Assembly (NCBI RefSeq): GCF_003704105.1 | Contig: NZ_QUOQ01000007.1 | Location: 163,707 to 227,706, forward strand | Direction of reading: 5' to 3' | DNA length: 64,000 nucleotides | DNA from: Brevundimonas lutea | GTDB lineage: Bacteria > Pseudomonadota > Alphaproteobacteria > Caulobacterales > Caulobacteraceae | Shown here: piece by piece, positions 44,648 to 53,291 of the stretch | Layout of the letters: each line of letters starts with the position of its first letter | Numbering within the stretch: the first letter of the stretch is position 1 | The notes under the pieces: model-generated | What the model was told of the DNA's origin: nothing | Database searches by the model: none | Seen by the model: only the letters and a program-made list of their open reading frames with translations | Translations under genes and position numbers: made by a program

Positions 44648-46513
44648 ATGAAGCGCACCCTGCTGACCGCCGCCGCGGCCTCCGTCCTGCTGGCCGCCGG
44701 CGCCGGCGCGGCCCTGTCGCATGGCCAGGACCAGGTGGCCGCCCCCGCCGCCACGCCGACCATCACCCAGCATCCGGCCACGGCCGAGGGCGCCGCCGCC
44801 TTCGTCGCCGAGGCTGAGGAGACGCTGATGGCTCTGTCGGAATATGTCGGGCGCGTCGCCTGGGTGCGCGCCACCCACATCACCTTCGACACCATGTGGC
44901 TGGAGGCGCGCGCCAACGCCGAATACACCGAACTGCAGGTCGCCCTGGCGAATGAGGCGGCGCGCTTCAACGACGTCGAGGTTCCCGACGATGTCCGCCG
45001 CAAGCTGAACCTGATGCGCCAGTCGATCGTCCTGCCGGCGCCGAACCGCCCCGGCGCGGCGGGCGAGCTGGCCGAGATCACCACCCGGCTGGATTCGACT
45101 TACGCCACCGGCCGCTTCGAGCATCAGGGTGAGCAGATCACCTTGCAGCAGGGTGAGGAAATCCTGGCCGAGTCGCGCGACCCGGCGGTCACCAAGGCCA
45201 TCTACGAGGGCTGGCGCACCGTGTCGCCGGTGATGCGCGACGACTACGCCCGCATGGTCGAGATCGCCAACGAGGGGTCGCGCGAGCTGGGTTACGCCGA
45301 CACGGGCGCTCTGTGGCGCTCCGGCTATGACATGGGCCCCGACGCCTTCGCCGCCGAGACCGACCGGCTGTGGGAGCAGGTCAAACCCTTCTACGAGAAC
45401 CTGCACTGCTATGTCCGGGCCGAGCTGAACGAACGCTATGGCGACGCGGTCCAGCCTGCGACCGGCCCCATCCGCGCCGATCTCCTGGGCAACATGTGGT
45501 CCCAGCAGTGGGGCAACATCTATGACGTCGTGGCCCCCTCGGACCTGCCGGAGTCCAGCTACGACCTGACCGACCTGCTGGTCCAGGCCGACTACACCCC
45601 GGTAAAGATCGCCGAGACGGCCGAAGGCTTCTACACCTCCATGGGTCTGGCCGAGCTGCCGGACACCTTCTGGGAGCGGTCGCAGATCGTGCGTCCGGAG
45701 GGTCGCGAAGTGGTCTGCCACGCCTCGGCCTGGGACATCGACAATGTCGACGACCTGCGCATCAAGATGTGCACCCGGGTCAACGCCGAAGACTTCCAGA
45801 CGATGCACCACGAGCTGGGGCACAACTACTATCAGCGGGCCTATAACCAGCAGCCCTTCCTGTTCCGGAACGGGGCCAACGACGGCTTCCACGAGGCGAT
45901 CGGCGATTTCGCCGCCCTGTCGGCCCAGACCCCGACCTATCTGAACCAGATCGGCCTGCTGGACACCGTGCCGGGCGACGAGGAGGACATTCCGTTCCTG
46001 CTCAAGACTGCGCTGGACAAGATCGCCTTCCTGCCCTTCGGCCTGATGGTCGATCGCTGGCGCTGGGGCGTGTTCTCGGGCGAGACGACGCCAGAGGACT
46101 ACAACGACGCCTGGAACGCCAACATGCTGCGCTATCAGGGTCTGGTTCCGCCCGGACCGCGCCCGGAGAACGCCTTCGACCCCGGCGCCAAATATCACAT
46201 CCCCGGAAACACGCCCTACACCCGCTACTTCCTGGCCCACATCTATCAGTTCCAGTTCCACCGCGCCGCATGCGAACAGGCCGGCTGGACTGGCCCGCTG
46301 CACCGCTGCTCGGTCTATGGGAACGAGGAGGTCGGACAGCGTTTCAACGCCATGATGGAGATGGGCCAGTCGCGGCCCTGGCCCGAGGCGATGGCGGCCT
46401 TCAGCGGCGAGCGCGAGAACGACGCCTCGGCCGTGGCCGACTATTTCGAGCCCCTGAACGCCTGGCTGACGACTCAAAATCGGGGTCGATCGTGCGGCTG
46501 GGACGCCGCCTGA
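44648..46513 (+). CDS. M2 family peptidyl-dipeptidase (bacterial ACE homologue)
   Basis: A 621-residue secreted zinc dipeptidyl-carboxypeptidase related to mammalian angiotensin-converting enzyme. It has a Sec signal peptide (MKRTLLTAAAASVLLAAG and on). The zinc motif is HHELGHNYY, with His388, Glu389 and His392, and the third ligand is Glu416 in FHEAIGDF, a spacing typical of the family. NMWSQQWGNIYD and the C-terminal YFEPLNAWLTTQN strings are also conserved. It should release C-terminal dipeptides in the periplasm. Follows the M28 gene by 90 bp on the same strand. Confidence 0.96.
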   Translation: MKRTLLTAAAASVLLAAGAGAALSHGQDQVAAPAATPTITQHPATAEGAAAFVAEAEETLMALSEYVGRVAWVRATHITFDTMWLEARANAEYTELQVALANEAARFNDVEVPDDVRRKLNLMRQSIVLPAPNRPGAAGELAEITTRLDSTYATGRFEHQGEQITLQQGEEILAESRDPAVTKAIYEGWRTVSPVMRDDYARMVEIANEGSRELGYADTGALWRSGYDMGPDAFAAETDRLWEQVKPFYENLHCYVRAELNERYGDAVQPATGPIRADLLGNMWSQQWGNIYDVVAPSDLPESSYDLTDLLVQADYTPVKIAETAEGFYTSMGLAELPDTFWERSQIVRPEGREVVCHASAWDIDNVDDLRIKMCTRVNAEDFQTMHHELGHNYYQRAYNQQPFLFRNGANDGFHEAIGDFAALSAQTPTYLNQIGLLDTVPGDEEDIPFLLKTALDKIAFLPFGLMVDRWRWGVFSGETTPEDYNDAWNANMLRYQGLVPPGPRPENAFDPGAKYHIPGNTPYTRYFLAHIYQFQFHRAACEQAGWTGPLHRCSVYGNEEVGQRFNAMMEMGQSRPWPEAMAAFSGERENDASAVADYFEPLNAWLTTQNRGRSCGWDAA

Positions 46514-46637
46514 GCGGGCGACATCAGGCTTGATCGTCCATTAACCGCCCTCGTGAGCGGATGATTCACCGCGCCTTGTCACACTGAGGTCAACTGCGGG
46601 GCCATGCGCCCCGCTCATGACGTGTGGCGACAGGTCG

Positions 46638-48482
46638 ATGGCCAGGTTTCTGAGCGCAATGAACCGATTTGCGGCACGGCTGGCCCGTGCTCGCGAGGGC
46701 GCGGTCGCCATGCTCTACGCCTTGGCCTTTCCGCCCCTGCTCCTGATTACGGTCGCGGGGGTGGATATCCACCGGGCGTCGACGGTCCGCATGAACCTGC
46801 AGGACGCTCTCGATGCTGCGGCCCTGGCCGCCGCGCGCTCGTCCGCCACCACCAACGAAGGCATCACCGCGGTCGCCCTGCCGGCGTTGCGCGCCAACCT
46901 GCAAGCCTACCCCGAGATCACCCTGCGCGAGGATCTGACCGAGTTCACTTTGGACAGCAACGGCGTGGTGGTCGGAACATCCAAGGTCGATGTGGAAACC
47001 CTTCTGGCGGGGTTCATCCTGCCGCCCTACGGCCAGATCCTCGACCAGACGATCCAGGTCGGCTCGCACTCCGAGGTCAACCGCGCCTCACGCAATCTCG
47101 AGGTCGCTCTGGTCCTCGACATCACCGGGTCGATGAACAACGGCAAGATCGACCTGCTGAAGGACGCCGCCGAGGTGCTGGTCGATATCGTGGTCCAGAC
47201 CCAGCAGTCGCCCTTCTATTCCAAGATGGCGGTGGTGCCGTATTCGATGGGCGTCAATCTCGACACCCACGCCGCCGCCGCGCGCGGGACGCCAACGGGT
47301 TCGGTCAACATCACCGGGGTCAGCTGGCACAGCGGGTCGATCCGCGACGTCGGCGGCGTGACCCGCGCCAACTGGGCGACTGTCACGGCCAATGGCCATG
47401 GCTTCTCGAACGGCGACAAGGTGGTGTTCTGGAACTCGTCGCGCATGGACGACCTGAACGGGCGCGTCTTCACCGTCGCCAACAGGAACAACAACAGCTT
47501 CCAACTCAGCGGCGTCAACAGCAGCAACTGGAGCAGCTTCCGCTCCAGCGACAACGTCAAGGTGGCCAAATGCTCGCGGGACGACTGCGCCCCCACCATC
47601 ACCGCGTCGGGCCACGGCCTGTCCAACGGTGAGGGGGTGTATATCACCGACGTCGGCGGCTTCGCCGGGCTGAACAACCGCCCCTATGTGGTGTCCGGCG
47701 TGTCCGGCTCCACGTTCCGGATCAATACCGTGCCCCAGGGCCAGTATTCGTCGGGCGGAAAATCCTGGTGCGGTCGGTACGGTTGCACCTGGCGCGTTTT
47801 CAACAACGCCTATGGCAATCTGACCGCCTTCGAGGCTTCGAAATGCGTCAGCGAGCGCACGGGCGTCGCTGCCTACACCGACGCATCGCCCGCCAGCGCC
47901 AAGGTGGGTTTCAACTACGCCTCCTCGAACAACGCCTGCCCGACCAGCACCCTTATGCCCCTGTCCAGCGATATCGGCGCCCTCAAGAGCAAGATCGACG
48001 GGCTCCAGATCGGCGGATCGACGGCGGGGCACATCGGCGCGGCCTGGGGATGGTACGCGGTGTCGCCGAATTTCAGCAGCCTGTGGACCGGATCCTCGAC
48101 CCCCGGCGCCCACGATCCCGATCGCCTGCTCAAGGCGGTGATCCTGATGACCGATGGTGAGTTCAACACCCCCTACTGCTCGGGCGTCATCGCCTGGGAC
48201 GCCGGCGACGGGTCCGGCGCCTATCAGGACAAGATCAACTGCGCCGCCACCAACGGCGACGCCTTCGATCAGGCCGAGGCGCTGTGTGACGCCATGAGGG
48301 CGCAGGGCATCCTGGTCTATACAGTCGGGTTCCAGGTGCCGGCGAACGGCGCCGCGGCCAACATCATGCGGGAATGCGCCTCCAGCGCCCAGACGGCCTA
48401 TCTGCCGGCCAGCGGCTCGGACCTCACCAACGCCTTCCGCGCCATCGGTCGCGACATCACCCGCCTGCGTATTTCCAAGTAA
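46638..48482 (+). CDS. TadG-like pilus-assembly protein with VWA domain and inserted FCCH-like repeats
   Basis: A 614-residue membrane-anchored protein. After a basic N-terminus comes one hydrophobic helix (AMLYALAFPPLLLITVAGV) with the TadE/TadG pattern DIHRASTVRMNLQDALDAAALAAA. A von Willebrand A domain begins near residue 154; its metal site is DITGS (161-165) and it resumes at GGSTAGHIGAAWGW and VILMTDGEFNT. Between lies an insertion with two similar 55-residue repeats, from 248 (TVTANGHGFSNGDKVVF) and 319 (PTITASGHGLSNGEGVYI). ATG 46617 and 46659 are alternative starts. No other tad genes are nearby. Confidence 0.86.
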   Translation: MARFLSAMNRFAARLARAREGAVAMLYALAFPPLLLITVAGVDIHRASTVRMNLQDALDAAALAAARSSATTNEGITAVALPALRANLQAYPEITLREDLTEFTLDSNGVVVGTSKVDVETLLAGFILPPYGQILDQTIQVGSHSEVNRASRNLEVALVLDITGSMNNGKIDLLKDAAEVLVDIVVQTQQSPFYSKMAVVPYSMGVNLDTHAAAARGTPTGSVNITGVSWHSGSIRDVGGVTRANWATVTANGHGFSNGDKVVFWNSSRMDDLNGRVFTVANRNNNSFQLSGVNSSNWSSFRSSDNVKVAKCSRDDCAPTITASGHGLSNGEGVYITDVGGFAGLNNRPYVVSGVSGSTFRINTVPQGQYSSGGKSWCGRYGCTWRVFNNAYGNLTAFEASKCVSERTGVAAYTDASPASAKVGFNYASSNNACPTSTLMPLSSDIGALKSKIDGLQIGGSTAGHIGAAWGWYAVSPNFSSLWTGSSTPGAHDPDRLLKAVILMTDGEFNTPYCSGVIAWDAGDGSGAYQDKINCAATNGDAFDQAEALCDAMRAQGILVYTVGFQVPANGAAANIMRECASSAQTAYLPASGSDLTNAFRAIGRDITRLRISK

Positions 48483-48486
48483 CCAG

Positions 48487-48903
48487 CTAGTCGGCCGGCC
48501 GCTGATTGGCGATGCGCCCGGCCTCCAGAATCGGCATGCCCGCTTCGGTGGGGACGTAGATGGTCTGGCGCCCCTGCTGGCCTGCGGTTTCCTGAAGCAT
48601 GTTGATGTAGCTCCAGCGCAGATAGGCTTCCGGGCCGCCCAGGCCCTCGGCCATGATCCGGTTGGCCTGATCGGCGCCGCGTGCGCGTTCGACCTCGGCC
48701 TGGGCGGTCAGCTTGGCGGAATCCAGCAGCGCCTGGGCTTCCAGCACACGGATGCGCCGGTTCTGCACCGCCTCCTCATAGGCGGCGCGTCCGGCCATCT
48801 GCTTGGAGTAGACGTTGTAGAGCGGGAAGCCGAAGAACAGCCCCGCCACCAGCACCAGAACGGCGACGCTGGTCCAGATGGTGAGTTGGGTGTTGCCCTT
48901 CAT
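48487..48903 (-). CDS. Short SPFH/prohibitin-like membrane protein
   Basis: A 138-residue protein with one N-terminal helix (IWTSVAVLVLVAGLFFGFPL) followed by an Ala/Glu/Arg-rich helix (RVLEAQALLDSAKLTAQAEVERARGADQANRIM) and the string PEAYLRWSYINML, then IYVPTEAGMPI. This corresponds to the coiled-coil end of SPFH/Band-7 proteins; the globular SPFH domain itself is missing. AAGGAG lies upstream of the ATG. Convergent with the TadG-like gene at 4 bp. Function unknown. Confidence 0.78.
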   Translation of the reverse strand: MKGNTQLTIWTSVAVLVLVAGLFFGFPLYNVYSKQMAGRAAYEEAVQNRRIRVLEAQALLDSAKLTAQAEVERARGADQANRIMAEGLGGPEAYLRWSYINMLQETAGQQGRQTIYVPTEAGMPILEAGRIANQRPAD

Positions 48904-48959
48904 GGCGCGCTCCTTGGCTGACGAGAGCGAAGGTTGCGGGCGTCGCCGTCGCGGTCAAG

Positions 48960-49703
48960 TCAGCGGCTGATCTCCAGCAGCTCCAGCTTGGCTTCCTGCT
49001 TCGGCCACGGCAGCACCAAGCGCCACCGTTGATCCCCGATCCGCTCCAGAACCCCAATTTGGTCGCGTTCGGGCATCTGGCCATAACGAGGATAGCCCCG
49101 CTCGTCCGATCCCCAGGCCTGCGCGCCAATGAAGACCAACCGGCGCTCGCTGTCGGGATAAAGCAGGCCCTGGCTGCGCTGCGACCCCGTGGTCTTGGTC
49201 AGGATCAGGTCGCCGCCGACCGTCAGTTCGACCGTGCAGCGGAACCATGGGTAGGCGACATAACCCAGGCCGTCGCCGTTAATGCTGCCGATCTTGGAGG
49301 TGCGACAGCGATAGTCGCCGGGCGTCGGCTGAAGACGTCCCGGCAGGGCGGCGTTCGGGTCAACCAGGGCGCCCAGAGCCTCGACCTCGGACGCGAAGCC
49401 TTTCGCCTCGGCCTCCGCGCGCGCCATGCGCCAGGCCTGATCCAGCCGCGACAACCGTGCGGCGTCATCCGCCGTTGCTACCTCTCGCCAGTCGGAACTG
49501 CCGCCTTGCAGACCGCCGGGCTGCGCGCCCGCGGCCGGTGGCGCGTCGGGGACTGCACCGGTCGTTTCGTCGCGCATCGCGGTGGGTTCGGCGCCCACCG
49601 GGCGTTCCGGCTCAGGCGTGGTCGGGGGAGCGGAGTTCGTCGGTTCGCCCTGACAGGCGGCGAGCACGGCGGCGGCGGACAGGAGAAGGGCGTGACGGCG
49701 CAT
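48960..49703 (-). CDS. DUF4893 domain-containing lipoprotein
   Basis: A 247-residue envelope protein with a lipoprotein signal (LAAC, Cys17) and a Pro/Ala-rich linker of about 60 residues. The remaining part has ARLSRLDQAWRMARAEA, PGDYRCRTSKIG, YPWFRCTVE, TGSQRSQGLLY and RWRLVLPWPKQEAKLELLEI, which match my recollection of DUF4893. The two Cys in CRTSK and FRCTVE may pair. Function is not established. 56 bp upstream of the SPFH-like gene on the same strand. Confidence 0.83.
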   Translation of the reverse strand: MRRHALLLSAAAVLAACQGEPTNSAPPTTPEPERPVGAEPTAMRDETTGAVPDAPPAAGAQPGGLQGGSSDWREVATADDAARLSRLDQAWRMARAEAEAKGFASEVEALGALVDPNAALPGRLQPTPGDYRCRTSKIGSINGDGLGYVAYPWFRCTVELTVGGDLILTKTTGSQRSQGLLYPDSERRLVFIGAQAWGSDERGYPRYGQMPERDQIGVLERIGDQRWRLVLPWPKQEAKLELLEISR

Positions 49704-49741
49704 GCGATCCTCAGACTGGAACGGCCCCCGCCGTCGGCATG

Positions 49742-51025
49742 CTAACGGACGATCACCCGTGTCGGTTCAGTCATGACCGGCTTGAGCCGCATAAGGGCCG
49801 CGGCGAAGGCCCGGCCCTCCAGCGGCAGATCAAGCCACTCGCAGACGCCTGAGGCGCGCGTCGTCAGGGCGTCGAGGCGCGCGAGCGCGATTACCCGGAT
49901 GTCGCGCGTCGAGACATCGCGATCCAGCGCGCGCCGCCCGTCCGCGGCGTCCCTGGACGTGACGAGGGTGACGATCACCGCGTCCGGCTTTAGGTCGTGC
50001 GCGAGCGCCTGTCCCTGCTCCAGCGTTTCCGCCTGATGCAGGGCGACACCCTCCACCGCCTCGCAGTGGTGACGAACCACGCCCCGGCCCACGGGGTCGG
50101 CATCGATGTGGACAAGGGTCAGGCGCGGGCGCGTCGGCGCGACCTCGGCCTCGACCGGCTCGGGCTTGGCCAGATTCAGGCGGATGGTGACGGTAGAGCC
50201 CTCGCCGAGCGCGCTGTCTATCCGGACGTCCCCGCCCATGGAGCGCGCCAGGCGTCGCGCGACCGCCAGTCCCACCCCCCGCCTGGCTCCGCCGGGATGG
50301 GCGGTGAAGGGGTCGAATAAGGCCTCGATCCGGCCCTCCTCCACGCCGCGCCCCGAATCATGGACCAGAATCGCCAGACCGTTCGACTGGCGACGCGCCT
50401 CGATCATGACCACCCCGCCCTCCCGATTATAGCGGATAGCGTTATCGAGCACGGCCGAGAGCACGCGGTCCAGTCGCTCGGCGTCCGCCCAGACCGCCAT
50501 CTGGGGCTCCGGCGGCGGACTGCGCAGTTCGATCCGCCGCGCGTCGGCCCCGGAGCGATAGCGTGCGGCCACGCGGTCGATGACCACCAGCGGGTCGATC
50601 CGTCTCAGGTGCGGGGTCGGCCCGCCACAGCGGCTGAGCTGAGCCAGATCCTCGCAGGCGGCATGAGCGCGCGCGAGGCTCTCCGCCAGAATATCCAGGC
50701 GGCGGCGCTGTTGCGGGTGACCCGAGGGTGCGGCCACCAGCGCGGCGCTCATGGTCCTGGCGGCAGCCAGGGGCTCAAGCGCCGCGCGCGCTGCTCTGGC
50801 GAGCAGTTCGTCGGCCCGATCGCGAGCGGCCAAGGTTTCGGAGCGGGCGGCGGCGGCGACACCGTTGATGGCCATAAGCTCGGCGACGAGCCGATCGCGC
50901 TCGCCGGCAGACTCATCGGCCTCGCTCCGGCAGTCGCGAAGGCGCCGCGCGAGCGACAGACAGCGATAGGCCAAGCCCACTGCCCCGAACGCGGTGAAAC
51001 CGAGAGCGATAAAGGCGAGAGACAT
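49742..51025 (-). CDS. Degenerate hybrid histidine kinase (no H-box His, receiver without Asp)
   Basis: A 427-residue protein with one N-terminal membrane helix, a coiled region, a HisKA-like helix pair, a well-kept ATPase domain (RVLSAVLDNAIRYN 187-200, VHDSGRGV 221-228, GVGLAVARRLA) and a receiver-like domain from about residue 301. The H-box position reads LLARAARAALEPL (75-87), with Arg80 where His is expected. In the receiver, the phospho-accepting Asp position is Thr353 (DAVIVTLVTS) and the conserved Lys is lost (WLDLPLE). Catalytic autophosphorylation is therefore unlikely; it may act as an ATP-binding scaffold. Confidence 0.82.
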   Translation of the reverse strand: MSLAFIALGFTAFGAVGLAYRCLSLARRLRDCRSEADESAGERDRLVAELMAINGVAAAARSETLAARDRADELLARAARAALEPLAAARTMSAALVAAPSGHPQQRRRLDILAESLARAHAACEDLAQLSRCGGPTPHLRRIDPLVVIDRVAARYRSGADARRIELRSPPPEPQMAVWADAERLDRVLSAVLDNAIRYNREGGVVMIEARRQSNGLAILVHDSGRGVEEGRIEALFDPFTAHPGGARRGVGLAVARRLARSMGGDVRIDSALGEGSTVTIRLNLAKPEPVEAEVAPTRPRLTLVHIDADPVGRGVVRHHCEAVEGVALHQAETLEQGQALAHDLKPDAVIVTLVTSRDAADGRRALDRDVSTRDIRVIALARLDALTTRASGVCEWLDLPLEGRAFAAALMRLKPVMTEPTRVIVR

Positions 51026-51099
51026 GGCGACCCTCCGTCAGAAGGAAGAGACGCTATCTCGTATAGGTTGCGTTGCCGTTAAACGCTCGTAATGCGGGA

Positions 51100-52050
51100 T
51101 CAGGCGGCTTCGGTCGGTCCGGAGTCCGCCTTGGTCGCGCGGCGACGCCGCGGCTTGGGAGCCGGGTCTTCGCTGGCCTCGCTCAAGGTCGTCGGACGCG
51201 TGAGGAACCCCGGCAGGGAGGCGCCGTCATCGGCGGGCGCCGTATCGGCATCCTCAGCTGCCTCTCGACGCGGACGGCCACGACCGCGACGCGGACGCTC
51301 CTCTGCCGCCGTATCCTGGACGGGCGGCGGTCCATCCTGGGCCCGATCAGCGTTGTCGGGCGCCTGTTCGGAACTGGCCGCGGCGTCGCCTTCATCACGC
51401 GATGCCGGTTCGCGACCGTCCCGCTCGGCCGCCTCACGCTCGAAGCGGGCCCGACGCTCTTCCTGACGCCGCTCCCAGCGCTCACGGCGGGTTTCACGAC
51501 GACCGCCTTCGCCGTCGTCGCGATCCTGGCGGTCGCGGTCTTGGCGGTCGCGGTCCTGGCGGTCGTCGCCAGACCGGTCGCGCCAGCTTTCATCCGGGCG
51601 GCTATCGTTGCGCCCCTCCTGACGGGTCTCCTGACGACCCTCCTGGCCCGGCTGCTGGGCGCGCTCGGCGGCCTGCTGGGCGGCCAGGATGGCGGCGGCC
51701 TGGGCGCCGGACTCGTCCTCGAAATCGATGTCGAAGCCTTGGCTCATCGTCTCGCGCTGGGCGATGTCCTGGAAGGACTTCTGCGGCTGCAGGGCGCGCA
51801 GCACGCGGAAATAGTGCTCGGCGTGCTGGGAATAGTTCTCGGCCAGCACCCGGTCGCCCGCGGAGGCCGCGTCGCGCGCCAAGGCCTGGTACCGTTCATA
51901 GACGGTCTGGGCGTTGCCCCGGACCTTGATGTTCTCGGGGCCTTGCGAGTCCCACGACCGGTTCGGATTGGTCGCATTTGCGTTGTTGCCGCCGCCGCCG
52001 GATTTCCGGTTGCGACCGCGCTGGCGCTTCATGCCCTTGAAGTCTCGCAT
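51100..52050 (-). CDS. DUF4167 domain-containing protein
   Basis: A 316-residue protein. The conserved N-terminal domain (about residues 1-100) has MKRQRGRNRKSGGG, NPNRSWDSQGPENIKVRGNA and YERYQALARDAASAGDRVLAENYSQHAEHYFRVL, which is the DUF4167 family of alphaproteobacteria. The remaining two thirds are low complexity: Gln/Glu/Arg-rich with repeats of DRQDRDRQ, probably disordered and possibly RNA-binding. ATG 52050 is taken; Met at 52032 is possible. It lies downstream of prmC, a conserved order in this class. Confidence 0.9.
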   Translation of the reverse strand: MRDFKGMKRQRGRNRKSGGGGNNANATNPNRSWDSQGPENIKVRGNAQTVYERYQALARDAASAGDRVLAENYSQHAEHYFRVLRALQPQKSFQDIAQRETMSQGFDIDFEDESGAQAAAILAAQQAAERAQQPGQEGRQETRQEGRNDSRPDESWRDRSGDDRQDRDRQDRDRQDRDDGEGGRRETRRERWERRQEERRARFEREAAERDGREPASRDEGDAAASSEQAPDNADRAQDGPPPVQDTAAEERPRRGRGRPRREAAEDADTAPADDGASLPGFLTRPTTLSEASEDPAPKPRRRRATKADSGPTEAA

Positions 52051-52302
52051 GGGGAGATACCGTCTTCTGGGTCCGCGCCCATCGGGCCGGCCGTGTCGAA
52101 ATGTGCGTTCGAAAGGTTCCAGCGTCGCGGAGACCATCCCCGCCCTCGGTGGAAGCCGCCCCGACCGAGACGCCCCTGGATCAGGGACGTGACGCGGTCT
52201 CCAGCCACACAGCGCGCATGACCGATCGGGTCGCGGGCGATGCAGGATGAAGGGAAGCGACGTCGTGCTTAGCGCGAGCGGGCGACAATTCCAAGGGGTT
52301 TG

Positions 52303-53196
52303 TCAGGATGGCCGCGGCGTGGTGCGGGGGTCCGGGCCGTTGGTGACGACGCGGTCGCGGTCGGCGAGGTCACGCACGATCTTCGCTCCCGGCAGGCCGG
52401 CCTCGTCGAACAGGGCCTTCACCGCCTCGCCCTGATCGTGGCCGATCTCGATGGCGTAGATGCCGCCCGGCTTGAGGATGCGCAGGATTTCCGGGGCCAG
52501 GGCGCGATAGGCGTCCAGCCCGTCCTCGCCGCCGTCCAGCGCCAGATGCGGATCGTGGTCGCGCACCTCAGGATCAAGGCCGGGGATGTCGCCGGACGGA
52601 ATGTAAGGCGGGTTGGACAGCACGAGATCAAAGCTGTGATCGGCCAGCCCGGCCGCCCACTCCGTGCGCAAGAAAGTGGTGCGCCCATTGAGGTCCAGGT
52701 TCGCCGCGTTCTCCCGCGCCACGGCGATCGCCTCGGACGAGACGTCGGTGCCCAGCCCCCTGGCCGCCGGCCGCTCGGCCAGCAGCGCCAGCAGGATCGC
52801 GCCCGAGCCCACGCCCAGATCGATCACATTGAAGGCCTCGCTCGGCGGGAAGGCGAGCAAGGACACGTCCAGCAGGGTCTCGGTGTCCGGCCGAGGGCTC
52901 AGCACGTCCGGCGTGACATTCAGCAGGATTTTCCAGAAGGCCTTACGGCCCAGGATGCGCGAAACCGGCTCGCGGCGCAGACGGCGCTCGACGTAGCCGT
53001 CCAGCGTTGCCTGCTGCTCGGGCGTTACCGGCCGATAGGGGTCGGTCAGGATGTCGGTGCGGGTCGCGCCGGACGCCGCCTCCAGCAAGAGGCGGGCGTC
53101 GATGGCCGGGCTGTCGATGCGGCCGTCCTTCAAACGCTTGTGGGCACCCTTCCAGGCGGTGAGAATGGTCGGTCCGGTCGGGGAAGCGTCGGTCAT
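52303..53196 (-). CDS. prmC: Release factor glutamine methyltransferase
   Basis: A 297-residue SAM-dependent enzyme that methylates the Gln of the GGQ motif in release factors 1 and 2. The active-site NPPY is Asn195 to Tyr198 in LSNPPYIPSGDI, motif I is VIDLGVGSGAILLALLAE (G-x-G loop), and the N-terminal helical domain ends in VSRILGRKAFWKI. Its expected neighbour prfA lies 1.3 kb upstream, separated by a BrkB-family gene on the other strand. Confidence 0.97.
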   Translation of the reverse strand: MTDASPTGPTILTAWKGAHKRLKDGRIDSPAIDARLLLEAASGATRTDILTDPYRPVTPEQQATLDGYVERRLRREPVSRILGRKAFWKILLNVTPDVLSPRPDTETLLDVSLLAFPPSEAFNVIDLGVGSGAILLALLAERPAARGLGTDVSSEAIAVARENAANLDLNGRTTFLRTEWAAGLADHSFDLVLSNPPYIPSGDIPGLDPEVRDHDPHLALDGGEDGLDAYRALAPEILRILKPGGIYAIEIGHDQGEAVKALFDEAGLPGAKIVRDLADRDRVVTNGPDPRTTPRPS

Positions 53197-53291
53197 GGGG
53201 GAGGCTCCTAGCGCGCCGGAGAAGCGGGCGACAAGCGGCGGGTGCGTGGCGAGCCGGGGAACGTCCGGGCCGTCGGTTTCGTTCGGAGCGG

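Noticed and set aside
42887..46477. Long minus-strand frames (499 and 627 codons) opposite the M28 and M2 peptidase genes
   Set aside because: Compositionally biased shadows of genes with complete catalytic motifs on the plus strand.
51060..51100. CtrA-like box near TTAAACGCTCGTAA
   Set aside because: Only one clean TTAA half-site with imperfect spacing; such half-sites occur by chance, and the position downstream of the DUF4167 gene is not convincing.
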